From assembly GCA_902384585.1 (NCBI GenBank), contig CABMCJ010000004.1:448086-512085 (forward strand): a stretch of 64,000 nucleotides of DNA. Direction: 5' to 3'. Source of the stretch: Candidatus Anstonella stagnisolia (lineage in GTDB: Archaea; Micrarchaeota; Micrarchaeia; Anstonellales; Anstonellaceae). The number at the start of each line of letters is the position of its first letter. Position 1 is the stretch's first letter. The notes beneath the pieces are model-generated. The model searched no databases and was not told the DNA's origin. It worked only from the letters and a program-made list of their open reading frames with translations. Shown in pieces: positions 1 through 9,719 of the stretch. Position numbers and translations under genes: made by a program.

Positions 1-1
1 G

Positions 2-235
2 GAGGAAATACTTTCCATTTATGCGGAGTCCCCTGAATACAATGAGAACACTACGAAATACCAGCTTGAGTATCTTAAGAACAAGGAGTATTCCATGCCC
101 TCATGTGCTACTATGGACACGTACGGGCTTGCGCAGAACAATTGCCCGTGCCTTTATGGAGGGGCGAGAAAGGGAACGCCTGTTACAAATAGCAGGAGAA
201 GAACTGGAATTACCAGAATTGAGGAAAAGAAATAA
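2..235 (+). CDS. priL: DNA primase large subunit PriL, C-terminal fragment (5' truncated by window)
   Basis: Frame 2 reads EEILSIYAESPEYNENTTKYQLEYLKNKEYSMPSCATMDTYGLAQNNCPCLYGG...EEKK*; the MPSCATM-x-TYGL...C.C pattern is the Fe-S region of archaeal PriL, and priS follows directly. Confidence 0.8.
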   Translation, partial: EEILSIYAESPEYNENTTKYQLEYLKNKEYSMPSCATMDTYGLAQNNCPCLYGGARKGTPVTNSRRRTGITRIEEKK

Positions 236-253
236 GCATAAGCGGTTGTTTTG

Positions 254-1462
254 ATGAGCAAAGAACAGGAATATCTTGGAAAATGCTTTTCGCAGTATTA
301 TGCCAAATGGCAGCCCCCTATTTCGCATGTGGAGAGGCGGGAATTCGGGTTTGGGAACTGGCAGACGAAAATTGCGTTTAGGCACCTTTCTTTTCCGAAC
401 TCTGGGGCGCTTAGTGCGCGGCTTATGCGGGATGCGCCCCCTTATGTATCCTATTCTGCCGCATACTATGAGTTTCCCGATGCGCGCCCAATGCCGAACA
501 AGAACTGGAAGGGCGCGGATTTGATATTTGACCTTGATGCGCCTGCGCACACGTGCGGGAAATTCACGTGCGTGGAGTGCATGGGAAAAATAAGAGGGGA
601 AACGATTAGGTTAATTGAGGATTTCCTTGTGCCGGACTTTGGGATTTCAAAGGATGAGATGATTGTGAATTTCTCTGGGAGCCGCGGTTTTCATGTGCAC
701 GTAACAAGCGAGAGCGTGCACAATTTGAGAAGGGAGGAGCGAAGGGAAATTGTAGAATACATAAATGCTGCTTCTGTTTCCGTGAAAACTCTATTGCATG
801 ATGACAGCAGGTTCATAAAAGAAGATGAAACACGCAAAAAAGTGTACAAGTTTTACGGGCCGCTTGTAACTGACGGAGGATGGCGCGGGAAAATCGCAAA
901 GCGCTTTTTGCAGCTTGTGAGGGAGAAAAAGTTGCATGAGATTGGGATTCCAAAGAAAAAGGCGCAGGAATTGTATGATAATTATGGGGAAGTTGAGAAC
1001 ACTCTTAAGGCTCCTGTGAAACGCATGGACGGGGGAGTGTGGGCAAACTGGACAAGGATAGGGCTTTCAGGAGTGTATGGGAAAATGTTTGAGGCGCTTG
1101 TGGAGAACACGAAAGTCGCAATAAGCGCGGACATGGACTCAAACGTTACGTTTGATACTTCAAAATTGCTGCGGCTTCCTGACTCCATACATGGGGGAAG
1201 CGGATTTGCGGCTAGACTTTGCAATGATAAGGGGCACACACTTTTTGGAAAGCCCACTCCTAAAATTGAGGAATTTGAGCCGCATGTGCATGCGCCTGTG
1301 TTTTCGGATGAGCCCTTGAAAATGAAAATTATTGAGGAAGTGCCAAGCGTTCTTCTAAGAAGCGGGCAAATGAGCGAGAAATACGCGAAAGATGCGCTAA
1401 TAGAGGTGCCGCACTATTTTGGGATTTATTTAATGTGCAAGGGAGCGGCTATTCTTGCTTGA
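254..1462 (+). CDS. priS: DNA primase small (catalytic) subunit PriS
   Basis: ADLIFDLDAPAHTCGKFTCVECMGKI and IVNFSGSRGFHVHV motifs of archaeal PriS; ATG at 254. Confidence 0.95.
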   Translation: MSKEQEYLGKCFSQYYAKWQPPISHVERREFGFGNWQTKIAFRHLSFPNSGALSARLMRDAPPYVSYSAAYYEFPDARPMPNKNWKGADLIFDLDAPAHTCGKFTCVECMGKIRGETIRLIEDFLVPDFGISKDEMIVNFSGSRGFHVHVTSESVHNLRREERREIVEYINAASVSVKTLLHDDSRFIKEDETRKKVYKFYGPLVTDGGWRGKIAKRFLQLVREKKLHEIGIPKKKAQELYDNYGEVENTLKAPVKRMDGGVWANWTRIGLSGVYGKMFEALVENTKVAISADMDSNVTFDTSKLLRLPDSIHGGSGFAARLCNDKGHTLFGKPTPKIEEFEPHVHAPVFSDEPLKMKIIEEVPSVLLRSGQMSEKYAKDALIEVPHYFGIYLMCKGAAILA

Positions 1463-2063
1463 GGATGCCGAGCTCCTTGAGTGCCTCGTTGATGTTGTTT
1501 TGGACATTAAGCAGTTTTGAGAACCCCTTTCTTACAGTTGAAAATGCCCATGCTGCAGCCAATCCTATTAGTATAGGAGAGATGAGGGAGCGCAAAGAGA
1601 AACCCTGCGCAGCGGCATCTTTTAACGCCAGTACGCCCGCAATTCCTGTCAGAAAACCCAGAATAAAATTTCTTGTGCGATATAAAAGCGTGGATGCCTG
1701 TACTGATTCTTCCAAAAGCGGAGGTATTTGGGCAGTAGTTATGTGCTCGATTTCGTCTGCTGCCTGCGCCTTAAGCGAGACGAGCCCAAGCGGATTTGGG
1801 CCATTGTTTTCAAAATCAGCTTTCTTTTCTTGGTAGGAATCAACAGCAGCCATCAGTTTGAAAAAGAAGATGCGGTTGCCTGTATGTGTATTCAGTTGCA
1901 GCCTCTCTGTTCCGCCTTCTGGCTTTGCAACATCAAGATTCCAGCCATAAGGAGTTTTGTGCATACGCCTTATCGAAGATGCGGGTGCTGTGTGCTGCTC
2001 TTCGCCATTGCTGGTTTTGCGGAGATAAACTATGGATGAACTTTTTTCAGTAGGGAGAAACAT
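1449..2063 (-). CDS. Hypothetical protein with a C-terminal hydrophobic (1-2 TM) region
   Basis: 204-aa ORF, NFILGFLTGIAGVLAL...LISPILIGLAAAWAF hydrophobic segments; convergent with priS, 14-bp overlap. Confidence 0.6.
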   Translation of the reverse strand: MFLPTEKSSSIVYLRKTSNGEEQHTAPASSIRRMHKTPYGWNLDVAKPEGGTERLQLNTHTGNRIFFFKLMAAVDSYQEKKADFENNGPNPLGLVSLKAQAADEIEHITTAQIPPLLEESVQASTLLYRTRNFILGFLTGIAGVLALKDAAAQGFSLRSLISPILIGLAAAWAFSTVRKGFSKLLNVQNNINEALKELGILKQE

Positions 2064-2146
2064 GTGTTTATTTATGAAATAATGTATTAATAAGCTTTAT
2101 CCCTTTTTATGTTTTTCTTGTGTATATACAGTGGGAAGTGTGAATT

Positions 2147-2698
2147 ATGGAAGAGCTGTCTTATAGGCGCCTTAGGGAACTTCAGCGGATGGAAAAGGAA
2201 GCTGCGACGCTTGTGGCGCTCCCAAAGGACTATTATCCCACTTTGTGCGAATTTTTGAAGGAAAAGAAGGAAAAGGCGCTTAATGCAACCGAGATGGAAA
2301 GGCGCGAATTTGACAATATCATACGCATTGTGAAGGACATGAGCTCCTTAAGGAAGCAAAAGCTGCTCTTTAGGGCGGTAAGAAGCGGGCAAAAGCACGA
2401 GACAGAGGGCATGACGGCTGAGGAGCATGCGCTTTATGACAAGTTCTGCGGGCTTTTGGCTGAAGATGCGCAAATGCTTGAGAGCGTGTGCAACGGGGCG
2501 CTTTCAGCGCACATATCGCACGCTGACGAGGAAGGAAGCAGGGCAAGCATTAAAAAGGTGAAGCTGCTTAAAGAAATACCGGCATATAAGGGGTCGGACA
2601 ATTCGACTTACGGGCCGTTTAAGCCCGGCGATGAGGCACAAATGCCCCAAAGCGAGGCGGACTGGCTGGTAAAGGGCAAATTTGCAGAAGTGCTCTGA
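2147..2698 (+). CDS. GINS complex subunit-like protein (Gins51/Sld5-like)
   Basis: N-terminal helical region with KDYYPTLCEFL and C-terminal VKLLKEIPAYKGSDNSTYGPFKPGDEAQMPQSEADWLVKGKFAEVL (GINS B-domain-like); position between primase and L44e is typical. Confidence 0.8.
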   Translation: MEELSYRRLRELQRMEKEAATLVALPKDYYPTLCEFLKEKKEKALNATEMERREFDNIIRIVKDMSSLRKQKLLFRAVRSGQKHETEGMTAEEHALYDKFCGLLAEDAQMLESVCNGALSAHISHADEEGSRASIKKVKLLKEIPAYKGSDNSTYGPFKPGDEAQMPQSEADWLVKGKFAEVL

Positions 2699-2724
2699 GC
2701 CTAAGTAAAAAATAAGGTGATTAT

Positions 2725-3006
2725 GTGAAATATCCAAAGGAAGTAAGGGCATATTGCCCCAAGTGCAAGGCGCACACAGTGCAAAAGGTAAAGCTTGCAA
2801 GCAAGGGGAAAGCCCGCTCAATGGCTGCGGGCACCCGCAAGCACGACCGCAAGATGATGGGGCACGGCGGCAAGCGCGCGGGCGAGAAAACCGTCAAGAA
2901 GCAGGGGAAGAGGCAAAAGATAATACTTGAATGCCCGCAGTGCAAGAAGAAGCAGGAGCGGGTAATTGGCGGAAGGACTAAGAAAAAACTTGAGCTTGAG
3001 TCTTAG
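2725..3006 (+). CDS. rpl44e: 50S ribosomal protein L44e
   Basis: CPKCKAHTVQKV...CPQCKKKQ zinc-binding pairs; GTG start. Confidence 0.93.
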   Translation: MKYPKEVRAYCPKCKAHTVQKVKLASKGKARSMAAGTRKHDRKMMGHGGKRAGEKTVKKQGKRQKIILECPQCKKKQERVIGGRTKKKLELES

Positions 3007-3023
3007 AGGAATAGGTGTATAAT

Positions 3024-3191
3024 ATGAGCAAATTTCTAAAAGTAAAATGCGCGTGCGGAAATGAGCAGAACATTTTTTCAAACGCAAGCCTGCCTGTGAG
3101 TTGCCTTGTGTGCAACACGCAGCTTACGCAAAGCTCCGGCTCGCGCGTGCGCGTGCTTGAGGGAAAGGCAAAAGTGCTTGAGGTATTGTGA
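3024..3191 (+). CDS. rps27e: 30S ribosomal protein S27e
   Basis: Translated by hand: MSKFLKVKCACGNEQNIFSNASLPVSCLVCNTQLTQSSGSRVRVLEGKAKVLEVL*; not in the supplied ORF track (too short); sits between L44e and aIF2-alpha. Confidence 0.9.
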   Translation: MSKFLKVKCACGNEQNIFSNASLPVSCLVCNTQLTQSSGSRVRVLEGKAKVLEVL

Positions 3192-3967
3192 TGGGCAGCA
3201 TGCCAGAACAGGACGAGCTCGTACTTGCTACGGTAAAGAAGATTATGCCCTACGGCGCGTTTTGCACTTTAGATGAATATGGGAACCGCGAGGCATTTGT
3301 GCACATTTCCGAAGTTGCGCCCCGCTGGATAAAGAACATACACGAATTTTTGCATGAGGGGCAGCACGTTGTTGCGAAAATCTATCAGGTTATTGCTGAG
3401 AAGAACCAGGTTGACTTGTCCCTTAAAAGAGTAAGTGAGAGCGAGCGCAAGCTCAAGCTTGAGAGCGTGAAGAAAGAGAAGCGCGCTACCAAACTCTTTG
3501 AGGTTGCACTCAAACAGGCTAAGTCCACTGGGACTGAGGCTGCTGCTGCGAAAATGAAGCTTGAAGGGAAGTATGGAGACCTCATAGACTCGCTTGAGGA
3601 GATTTCCCTTAATGGGGAGAAAGCCCTTGAGGGAATGGGGATTGAGAAAGGGCTTGTAAAAGCTTTACTTGAGGTTTGCGTTAAGAACATCAAGAAGGCG
3701 AGTGCTCAATTGCATGGGGTGCTTACGCTTGTGAGTTACTCTCCTGAAGGGATTGAAGAGATAAAAGGCGTGCTTTCGCATGTGAAAGCTCCTGAGGGGA
3801 CTACTGCAACGCTTTCTTACCTTGGTGCGCCTCGTTACCAGCTTTCTGTTACTGCGCCTGATTTTAAGGCGTGCGAAAAGGCGATAGAGCACATGGTTGC
3901 GCAGGCAACAAGTGCGGCTAAAGGGAAGAGCACGACTGTTTCTTTTGAGATGGACGAGAAGGAATAG
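3191..3967 (+). CDS. eif2a: Translation initiation factor aIF2 subunit alpha
   Basis: S1 domain (VLATVKKIMPYGAFCTLDEYGNREAFVHISEVAPRWIKNI) plus typical aIF2-alpha C-terminus; start overlaps the S27e stop. Confidence 0.93.
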   Translation: MGSMPEQDELVLATVKKIMPYGAFCTLDEYGNREAFVHISEVAPRWIKNIHEFLHEGQHVVAKIYQVIAEKNQVDLSLKRVSESERKLKLESVKKEKRATKLFEVALKQAKSTGTEAAAAKMKLEGKYGDLIDSLEEISLNGEKALEGMGIEKGLVKALLEVCVKNIKKASAQLHGVLTLVSYSPEGIEEIKGVLSHVKAPEGTTATLSYLGAPRYQLSVTAPDFKACEKAIEHMVAQATSAAKGKSTTVSFEMDEKE

Positions 3968-4008
3968 ATACTTCTGTAATTGCATATTAAGATCAAAGCT
4001 CAATGCAA

Positions 4009-5391
4009 CTAATTCTGAGATTCAGATAACATATTTCGCGGAAATATCGAAGGTCTACAGTGGTAATATAAAATTTCTTTAGAACTATTTGCAATTTTAA
4101 TAGCTTGCGCATATGCCGTTTTATGCATAATTGCTGCATCTTTGGAAAGTTTCATATATTCTTGATAATTTCTGATTGTTTTTCTGCAACCGAACAAATA
4201 ATAAATTCTGAGATTACGGATATTCTGTTTAGCTTCAAGAAAAAAATGCATACCGTTAATAAAACCGTCCAAATAGGCTAGTCCTTCGTAATTTTTCTTT
4301 TTGGCTGCTTCTTTTCTGTGTTTATAAACATGCTTTAGAACATTAATTACGTAGCGTTTATCAGAGAATTTGCCACTTTTTTTCCCATTCCGTATCATAC
4401 CAAAAGAATGCAGCAAACCATCGCAATAGAAGGTGGTGAAGACAAGCGAAGGTGTCTGTTTAATATTGCTGGTGGAATTCAATTTATCTATTGCAGATTT
4501 TACTGCGGCATTTGCTTCTTGAATTACGGCAAATCGTTTCTCAGGGATTAGATTGCCTTTTGCAGTCTCAATTTTTTTTAGTTCTTCAAGAAAATATGAT
4601 GCATCAGTGATGATGGTTGTAAGATTCATGCCTTCAAATCTTTTTTTGGAGTCCTCGTCCGTGGTGACTATATACGCTTTTGGAGTTAGCCCTTTCATAT
4701 CAGACTTTAATAGTTTATAGATTCTATTGAAGTCTTCGTCTCCAAATGAATAACCAACAAATAAAATTGTCTTTGTAGCAAGCAGTGTTTTGAGATATCC
4801 GCCAATCACATTGCGCTGTAGATGCCGATAACATTTTTTATAATCTTCTTCGGTAGCTATGATAGAGCCATAGTTTGTAACTGAGCCGTGAAGTTTTAGT
4901 ACTCTTCTTGTTTCGCTATTCCAAAAAACAAAGTCTTCCGGACTTATAAATGGCACAGCCGCGCACTCGCGCTCAAATAAATCGTCCCAATTTGTAGTTA
5001 TTATTTCTTTTATATTATACAAAGTAGAGAGTTGGCGATGAAAACGAACGGCTTGAAGATAGCTCTCGGGGTACATTGCTATACTATCGAAATGTTCTCG
5101 TATGATATTCAGAAGTTTACGACGCCCTTCGTTTCGATTTCGATTGCAAAACATGCTCATTAATTTTGAAAAACTAATATTTTTATTTGAAGGTATTTTC
5201 AACTCGTATCGTACTTGGGCACATAATGAAAGCTGTGATAATCTTTCGGATTCGGTGCTTATGCCTGCTCCTGCAAATATTACTAATTCTTTGTTTTCTA
5301 GTGCATTAACTATATCTTGCGGCATCTTAAATCTGCGCCTGATTCTACACTCATCGCATCCGGGTTCTTCACATTTTTTATGTTCTATCAA
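4009..5391 (-). CDS. SIR2-like domain protein with an uncharacterised C-terminal domain (possible defence effector)
   Basis: ELVIFAGAGIS, EIITTNWDDLFER, VLKLHGSVTN and LFVGYSFGDEDF are SIR2-fold motifs; about 180-aa C-terminal region unrecognised. Confidence 0.85.
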   Translation of the reverse strand: MIEHKKCEEPGCDECRIRRRFKMPQDIVNALENKELVIFAGAGISTESERLSQLSLCAQVRYELKIPSNKNISFSKLMSMFCNRNRNEGRRKLLNIIREHFDSIAMYPESYLQAVRFHRQLSTLYNIKEIITTNWDDLFERECAAVPFISPEDFVFWNSETRRVLKLHGSVTNYGSIIATEEDYKKCYRHLQRNVIGGYLKTLLATKTILFVGYSFGDEDFNRIYKLLKSDMKGLTPKAYIVTTDEDSKKRFEGMNLTTIITDASYFLEELKKIETAKGNLIPEKRFAVIQEANAAVKSAIDKLNSTSNIKQTPSLVFTTFYCDGLLHSFGMIRNGKKSGKFSDKRYVINVLKHVYKHRKEAAKKKNYEGLAYLDGFINGMHFFLEAKQNIRNLRIYYLFGCRKTIRNYQEYMKLSKDAAIMHKTAYAQAIKIANSSKEILYYHCRPSIFPRNMLSESQN

Positions 5392-5518
5392 TTTAACACT
5401 TCATTATGAGATTACAAGATTGTTATTATTAATCTTTCCAATAGCCCGCTTTTCCTCATCTCGTTATACGCCGTATTTTTATACTTTTTTCGTGTATGCC
5501 TTTTAGAGAGGTGGGAAT

Positions 5519-6121
5519 ATGGCAGAACGCACAGTAAAACCATTGCAGTACAAGGAACTTGAAGGGCTGTCGGAAAAGCAGATTGCGCAGCACCATGATG
5601 TGCTGTACGCGGGGTACGTGAAGAAGACAAACGAGATTAGGGCAGCGCTTGCGGGAGTGGACCTGAGCACAACGAATGCGACTTTCTCCTCCTTGAGGGA
5701 ATTGAAGGTGGAGGAGACTTTTGCGCTCAACGGGGTAAAGCTGCACGAGAGCTATTTTGACAATTTGGGCGGGAAGGCGCAGGCGGAAGGCTCTGTGAAG
5801 GACTGGATTGCAAGGGACTTTGGGTCTTATGAGAAATGGGAGGCGGAATTTCGGGCGCTTGGGGTGGCATCAAGGGGCTGGGTTGTGCTTGCATTTGACC
5901 TGGAGGAGGGAAGGCTGTACAACTTCATTGCGGACATACACAACCAGGGGGGAATATGGGGCGCCGTGCCCGTGCTTGTGCTTGACGTGTACGAGCATGC
6001 GTATTTCATTGACTATGCAACGAATCGGAAGGCGTACATTGACGCATTCTTCAAGAACATAAAGTGGCAGGAGTGCAACGAAGTAATTAAAAGGTATAAG
6101 CTGGATAATTTTAGAAAGTAG
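5519..6121 (+). CDS. sod: Superoxide dismutase (Fe/Mn family)
   Basis: KPLQYKELEGLSEKQIAQHHDVLYAGYV ... VLVLDVYEHAYFIDYATNRKAYIDAFFKNIKW. Confidence 0.96.
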   Translation: MAERTVKPLQYKELEGLSEKQIAQHHDVLYAGYVKKTNEIRAALAGVDLSTTNATFSSLRELKVEETFALNGVKLHESYFDNLGGKAQAEGSVKDWIARDFGSYEKWEAEFRALGVASRGWVVLAFDLEEGRLYNFIADIHNQGGIWGAVPVLVLDVYEHAYFIDYATNRKAYIDAFFKNIKWQECNEVIKRYKLDNFRK

Positions 6122-6144
6122 ACTGCCAGTTTTAGGGGTAGGAG

Positions 6145-6534
6145 ATGCGAAAAGAGGAAGAGATACGCAAAAAATTGCAGGAAGTAATTGCTGCAAACGC
6201 GAAAAGGCGCCTGCCCTCCCCTGAAAGGATAGACATAATGAACGGGCTGTCTTTTCTTCTGCAGAAGGGGAAATACGAAACTCTTAGGGACTGGGAGCTG
6301 CGAAAAGCCGAAGTGAACAAGATTGCGGCTACTTTTGACAAGGAAGACTATAGGTACAGGTATTGCAGGCGGGGACTGCGCGGCGAGCGCATATACGATG
6401 AGAAATTTGAGTCCAATGGGTGGGTGCTGGCATCCTATGTGTGGGCATTGCAGATACAGGACCCTGCGGAAATGACGATTTTAGCGTATGAGCTGAATAG
6501 GAGAAAGAGGATGCTTAGGCTGGAAAACAAGTAG
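6145..6534 (+). CDS. Hypothetical protein, 129 aa
   Basis: Intact ORF with a purine-rich upstream region; no recognised domain. Confidence 0.6.
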   Translation: MRKEEEIRKKLQEVIAANAKRRLPSPERIDIMNGLSFLLQKGKYETLRDWELRKAEVNKIAATFDKEDYRYRYCRRGLRGERIYDEKFESNGWVLASYVWALQIQDPAEMTILAYELNRRKRMLRLENK

Positions 6535-6541
6535 AAACTTC

Positions 6542-7333
6542 TTATGCTTCTGGGTCTAGCTCGCTTGCCTTTACTGTTCCGGAGTATGCAAACTTTCGCG
6601 CATCTGTAAGGTATTGCTTTCGAAGGCGGAACCACTCTACGCGGAAAGGGTCTATTTCTGCCAAGTATGCGCCCTCTTTTTCGGGCGTGATGAGGATTTC
6701 TTTTCCATCGGGGTCAAAAATTGCGCTTTTTCCTGCAAAATCCCCTCCTGCGCGGTTTGTGCCAAAAGAGTACATTTGGTTTTCTGCTGCGCGCGCCTGC
6801 AGGAATGCGAGCCATTGGTGGGACTCGTCTTTTTTTACTGCGCCTTGGACAAAAAGGAAAAAGCCCCAGGAGAGGCCGAACTCGCGCGCTGCTTCTGGGA
6901 AGCGCAAGTCGTAGGAAAGAAGGTTTGTGGAGCGGAAAGTGAAAGTATCGAAATAAGGCATTTGGGAGCCTGCTGCAAAGAATTGGGTTTCTCCTGTAAT
7001 GGAACAGAGGTGTATTTGGCGGTATTTGCATATGAGCTTGGAATTGTTGTCAAATACAACTGCGGTCTTGTAAAGGGAAGAGCCTTCCTTTTCTATGTAG
7101 GAACCTATTGAGTAGGCTTTTTTTGAGCGGGAGAGCTCGTATAGGAAAGAGATTGTTGCGCCTTTTTCATCCTCTGCAAAGCGGGAGGCATCCTCTATGG
7201 GGCTGCCGATGGAAAAAAGTTCGGGAAAGAGGTAGAGTTCTGCATCTTGGGAAAATGCAAGCTCTTTTGCAGCCGCTATGTTGTTGGAAACATTGCCGTC
7301 TTGCACGGCTGTCTGAACAAGGCAGATTTTCAT
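6542..7333 (-). CDS. Carbon-nitrogen hydrolase (nitrilase) fold protein, probably catalytically altered
   Basis: MKICLVQTAVQDGNVSNN, LFPELFSIG, KYRQIHLC, LLSYDLRFPEAAREFG; fold clear, but catalytic Lys reads Gln and catalytic Cys reads Ser. Confidence 0.88.
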   Translation of the reverse strand: MKICLVQTAVQDGNVSNNIAAAKELAFSQDAELYLFPELFSIGSPIEDASRFAEDEKGATISFLYELSRSKKAYSIGSYIEKEGSSLYKTAVVFDNNSKLICKYRQIHLCSITGETQFFAAGSQMPYFDTFTFRSTNLLSYDLRFPEAAREFGLSWGFFLFVQGAVKKDESHQWLAFLQARAAENQMYSFGTNRAGGDFAGKSAIFDPDGKEILITPEKEGAYLAEIDPFRVEWFRLRKQYLTDARKFAYSGTVKASELDPEA

Positions 7334-7356
7334 AAAAATAAAAAAGAAAGACTTCT

Positions 7357-9549
7357 TTAAGCGTCAAGGAAGTCATTCGGGGTTGGCGGGTCGGGCTTTT
7401 CTCCCTTCCTCTCGCGGATTTGCCTGACTACTTTTGCAAGCAGGTCGCGCGGCATGGGCTCGTAGCCTGCATACTCTTGGTAGGGTATTGCACGGCCTTG
7501 AGTTGCGGAGCGCAAATCGTTTCCAAAGCCAAACATTTCTGCAACGGGGAGCTTCACAACGATTGTTGTTTGCTCGCCTTCCTGCTGCAAGTCAATCATT
7601 TGCCCTCTGCGTCCCTGCGTAAGAGTGATTACGTTGCCCATGTAGTCCTGCGGGACTAAGATAGTGACCTTTTGCTTGGGCTCCTGCATTGTAACGCCTG
7701 CATAAAGCATTGCTGCGTATATTGGGCGCTTTGTTGCTGGAATTATTTGTGCGGGTCCTCTGTGCACCGGGTCTTCGTGGATGATTGCGTCCGTGAGGCT
7801 TATTTTTACGCCCACGACCTTTTCTTTCGCAAGCGCGCCCTTGTCCATTGCCTCTTCAAAGCCCTGTATCATGAGCTCGGATATTTCGTTGAGGTACTGT
7901 ATTCCTCTTGTGTCGTTGATGAGGATGTTCTTGTTGTAGATGTCAAGCACGCTCTTTGCCTCGTCGCGCTCCATGCCTGCCTCTACAAGGGTTTCTACGA
8001 GAGATTTGCCCTTGGGGCGGCCGTCCGGAATCTTTCCATCAAGCATTGCCTGGTATACGGAGGGCTGGATGGGCTCAACAATGAATTTGAGCTTGGTGTG
8101 CTTGTTTGGGGACTTGCCTTCTATTGGGCCCGCTTTTCCTGTTATCATTTCGCGGTACACAACGATTGGAGGCGAGGTAACGATTGGGATTCCTCTTTCC
8201 TTTGTTATTTTGTACTCAATAATTTCCAGGTGAAGCTCTCCCATTCCGGAGATAAGGTGCTCGCCGGTCTCTTGGTTAATTTCAACCTTGAGAGTTGGGT
8301 CTTCCTTTGAGAGCGCGCGAAGCGCTATGATGAGCTTTGCAAGGTCTTTGGAGTCCTTTGCCTCTATGCTCTTTGTAACCACGGGCTCTGCGCTGTGCGC
8401 GATTTTTTCAAAGGGTTCTATCTGCCCTGCGCTTATTGTTTCGCCTACGTATACGTCGCGCAAGCCCACTATGCCTACAATGTTGCCTGCAATCACGTGG
8501 TCAATCATCACCCTGTCTGGTCCCATGTAAATTGCGCACTGCTGCACTTTTTCCTCTGTGAAGCGCGAAGCAAGGTAAAGCATGTCGGACTTTTTCACGC
8601 TGCCTGCGAAAAGGCGCACCATTGCGACCTCTCCTGCATGCTCGTCGTTCACGACACCGAAGCACACGCCGATTGTCCTTGCGGTTGAATCGCACATAAT
8701 CATGGACTTTCCTTCTGGGGAAGTCATGTCGCCCTTCCATATTACGGGGATACGGCTGGGCTGTGCCTGCAATGGGTTTGGAAGGCGGTCCACTATCATT
8801 TCAAGGAGAACCTCGTCAAGAGGGGATTTTTCAACAAGCGTCTTGTGGTCGCCTGCTTTGCAGTAGGTTACAAGGTCTTTGAAAGAGAGGTTGAAGCGCT
8901 TCATTGAGTTGTAGGAGAGCGCCCACTTATTGTAAGCTGAGCCGAATGTGATGTTGCCTTTGTTCACTGCAATGAACCAGTCGTCCTTTTTGTCTTCGGG
9001 CGCGTATTGCACGATAATTTTGTTGAGCCCGTTTATTATCTTGATGAAGCGCTGCTGCATTTGCTCGCCGTCAAGCTGCAATTCGTTGATGAGGCGGTCT
9101 ACCTTGTTTATGAAGATGGAGGGGTGCGCGCGCTCTTTTAGAGCCTGGCGAAGCACGGTTTCTGTCTGGGGCATAATGCCCTCTACCGCGTCTACCACGA
9201 GGACGATGCCGTCCACTGCGCGCATTGCGCGCGTTACGTGGCCTCCAAAGTCCACGTGCCCTGGGGTGTCAATGAGATTTACGAGGTAGTCTTGTCCCTT
9301 AAGTTCGAATGCAATTGAAATGTTCGCGGACTTGATGGTGATGCCTCTTGCCTGCTCCTGCTCGTCAAAGTCCATCACACGCTGGTCGCCTGCGCGCTCG
9401 CGGGAAATTAAGCCTGCGCGTGCGACAAGGGAATCTGTTAAGGTTGTCTTGCCGTGGTCCACGTGCGCGCATATTGCAACGTTTCGCACGTTCTTTGTGT
9501 TGGACATCAGCCTTGCAACTTCTTCTACGACGTATTCTTTTCGAACCAT
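7357..9549 (-). CDS. fusA: Translation elongation factor 2
   Basis: NVAICAHVDHGKTTLTDSL, DTPGHVDFGGHVTRAMRAVDG, DPVHRGPAQIIPATKR (diphthamide loop); ATG at 9549. Confidence 0.98.
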   Translation of the reverse strand: MVRKEYVVEEVARLMSNTKNVRNVAICAHVDHGKTTLTDSLVARAGLISRERAGDQRVMDFDEQEQARGITIKSANISIAFELKGQDYLVNLIDTPGHVDFGGHVTRAMRAVDGIVLVVDAVEGIMPQTETVLRQALKERAHPSIFINKVDRLINELQLDGEQMQQRFIKIINGLNKIIVQYAPEDKKDDWFIAVNKGNITFGSAYNKWALSYNSMKRFNLSFKDLVTYCKAGDHKTLVEKSPLDEVLLEMIVDRLPNPLQAQPSRIPVIWKGDMTSPEGKSMIMCDSTARTIGVCFGVVNDEHAGEVAMVRLFAGSVKKSDMLYLASRFTEEKVQQCAIYMGPDRVMIDHVIAGNIVGIVGLRDVYVGETISAGQIEPFEKIAHSAEPVVTKSIEAKDSKDLAKLIIALRALSKEDPTLKVEINQETGEHLISGMGELHLEIIEYKITKERGIPIVTSPPIVVYREMITGKAGPIEGKSPNKHTKLKFIVEPIQPSVYQAMLDGKIPDGRPKGKSLVETLVEAGMERDEAKSVLDIYNKNILINDTRGIQYLNEISELMIQGFEEAMDKGALAKEKVVGVKISLTDAIIHEDPVHRGPAQIIPATKRPIYAAMLYAGVTMQEPKQKVTILVPQDYMGNVITLTQGRRGQMIDLQQEGEQTTIVVKLPVAEMFGFGNDLRSATQGRAIPYQEYAGYEPMPRDLLAKVVRQIRERKGEKPDPPTPNDFLDA

Positions 9550-9719
9550 TTTAACACCGTTTTTTAGGGGCACAAGCCCGCCGTACCAAAAAATCTGGCG
9601 GGAATATGGCTTTACCTAAGTAGTTTAACGAGATAAGTTATGGCGGGAATGTTTAAAACGTTTGTGGCTTCGGGAGGGGGTTTTAAGAGGTGGGGCGGCT
9701 AAGTTGCGGCTGGGGGGCT

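Noticed and set aside
7672-8310. 212-aa plus-strand ORF inside the EF-2 gene
   Set aside because: Antisense shadow of a strongly conserved gene; no independent domain or start context. The same reasoning was applied to plus-strand ORFs over the rpo genes, S7 and S12.
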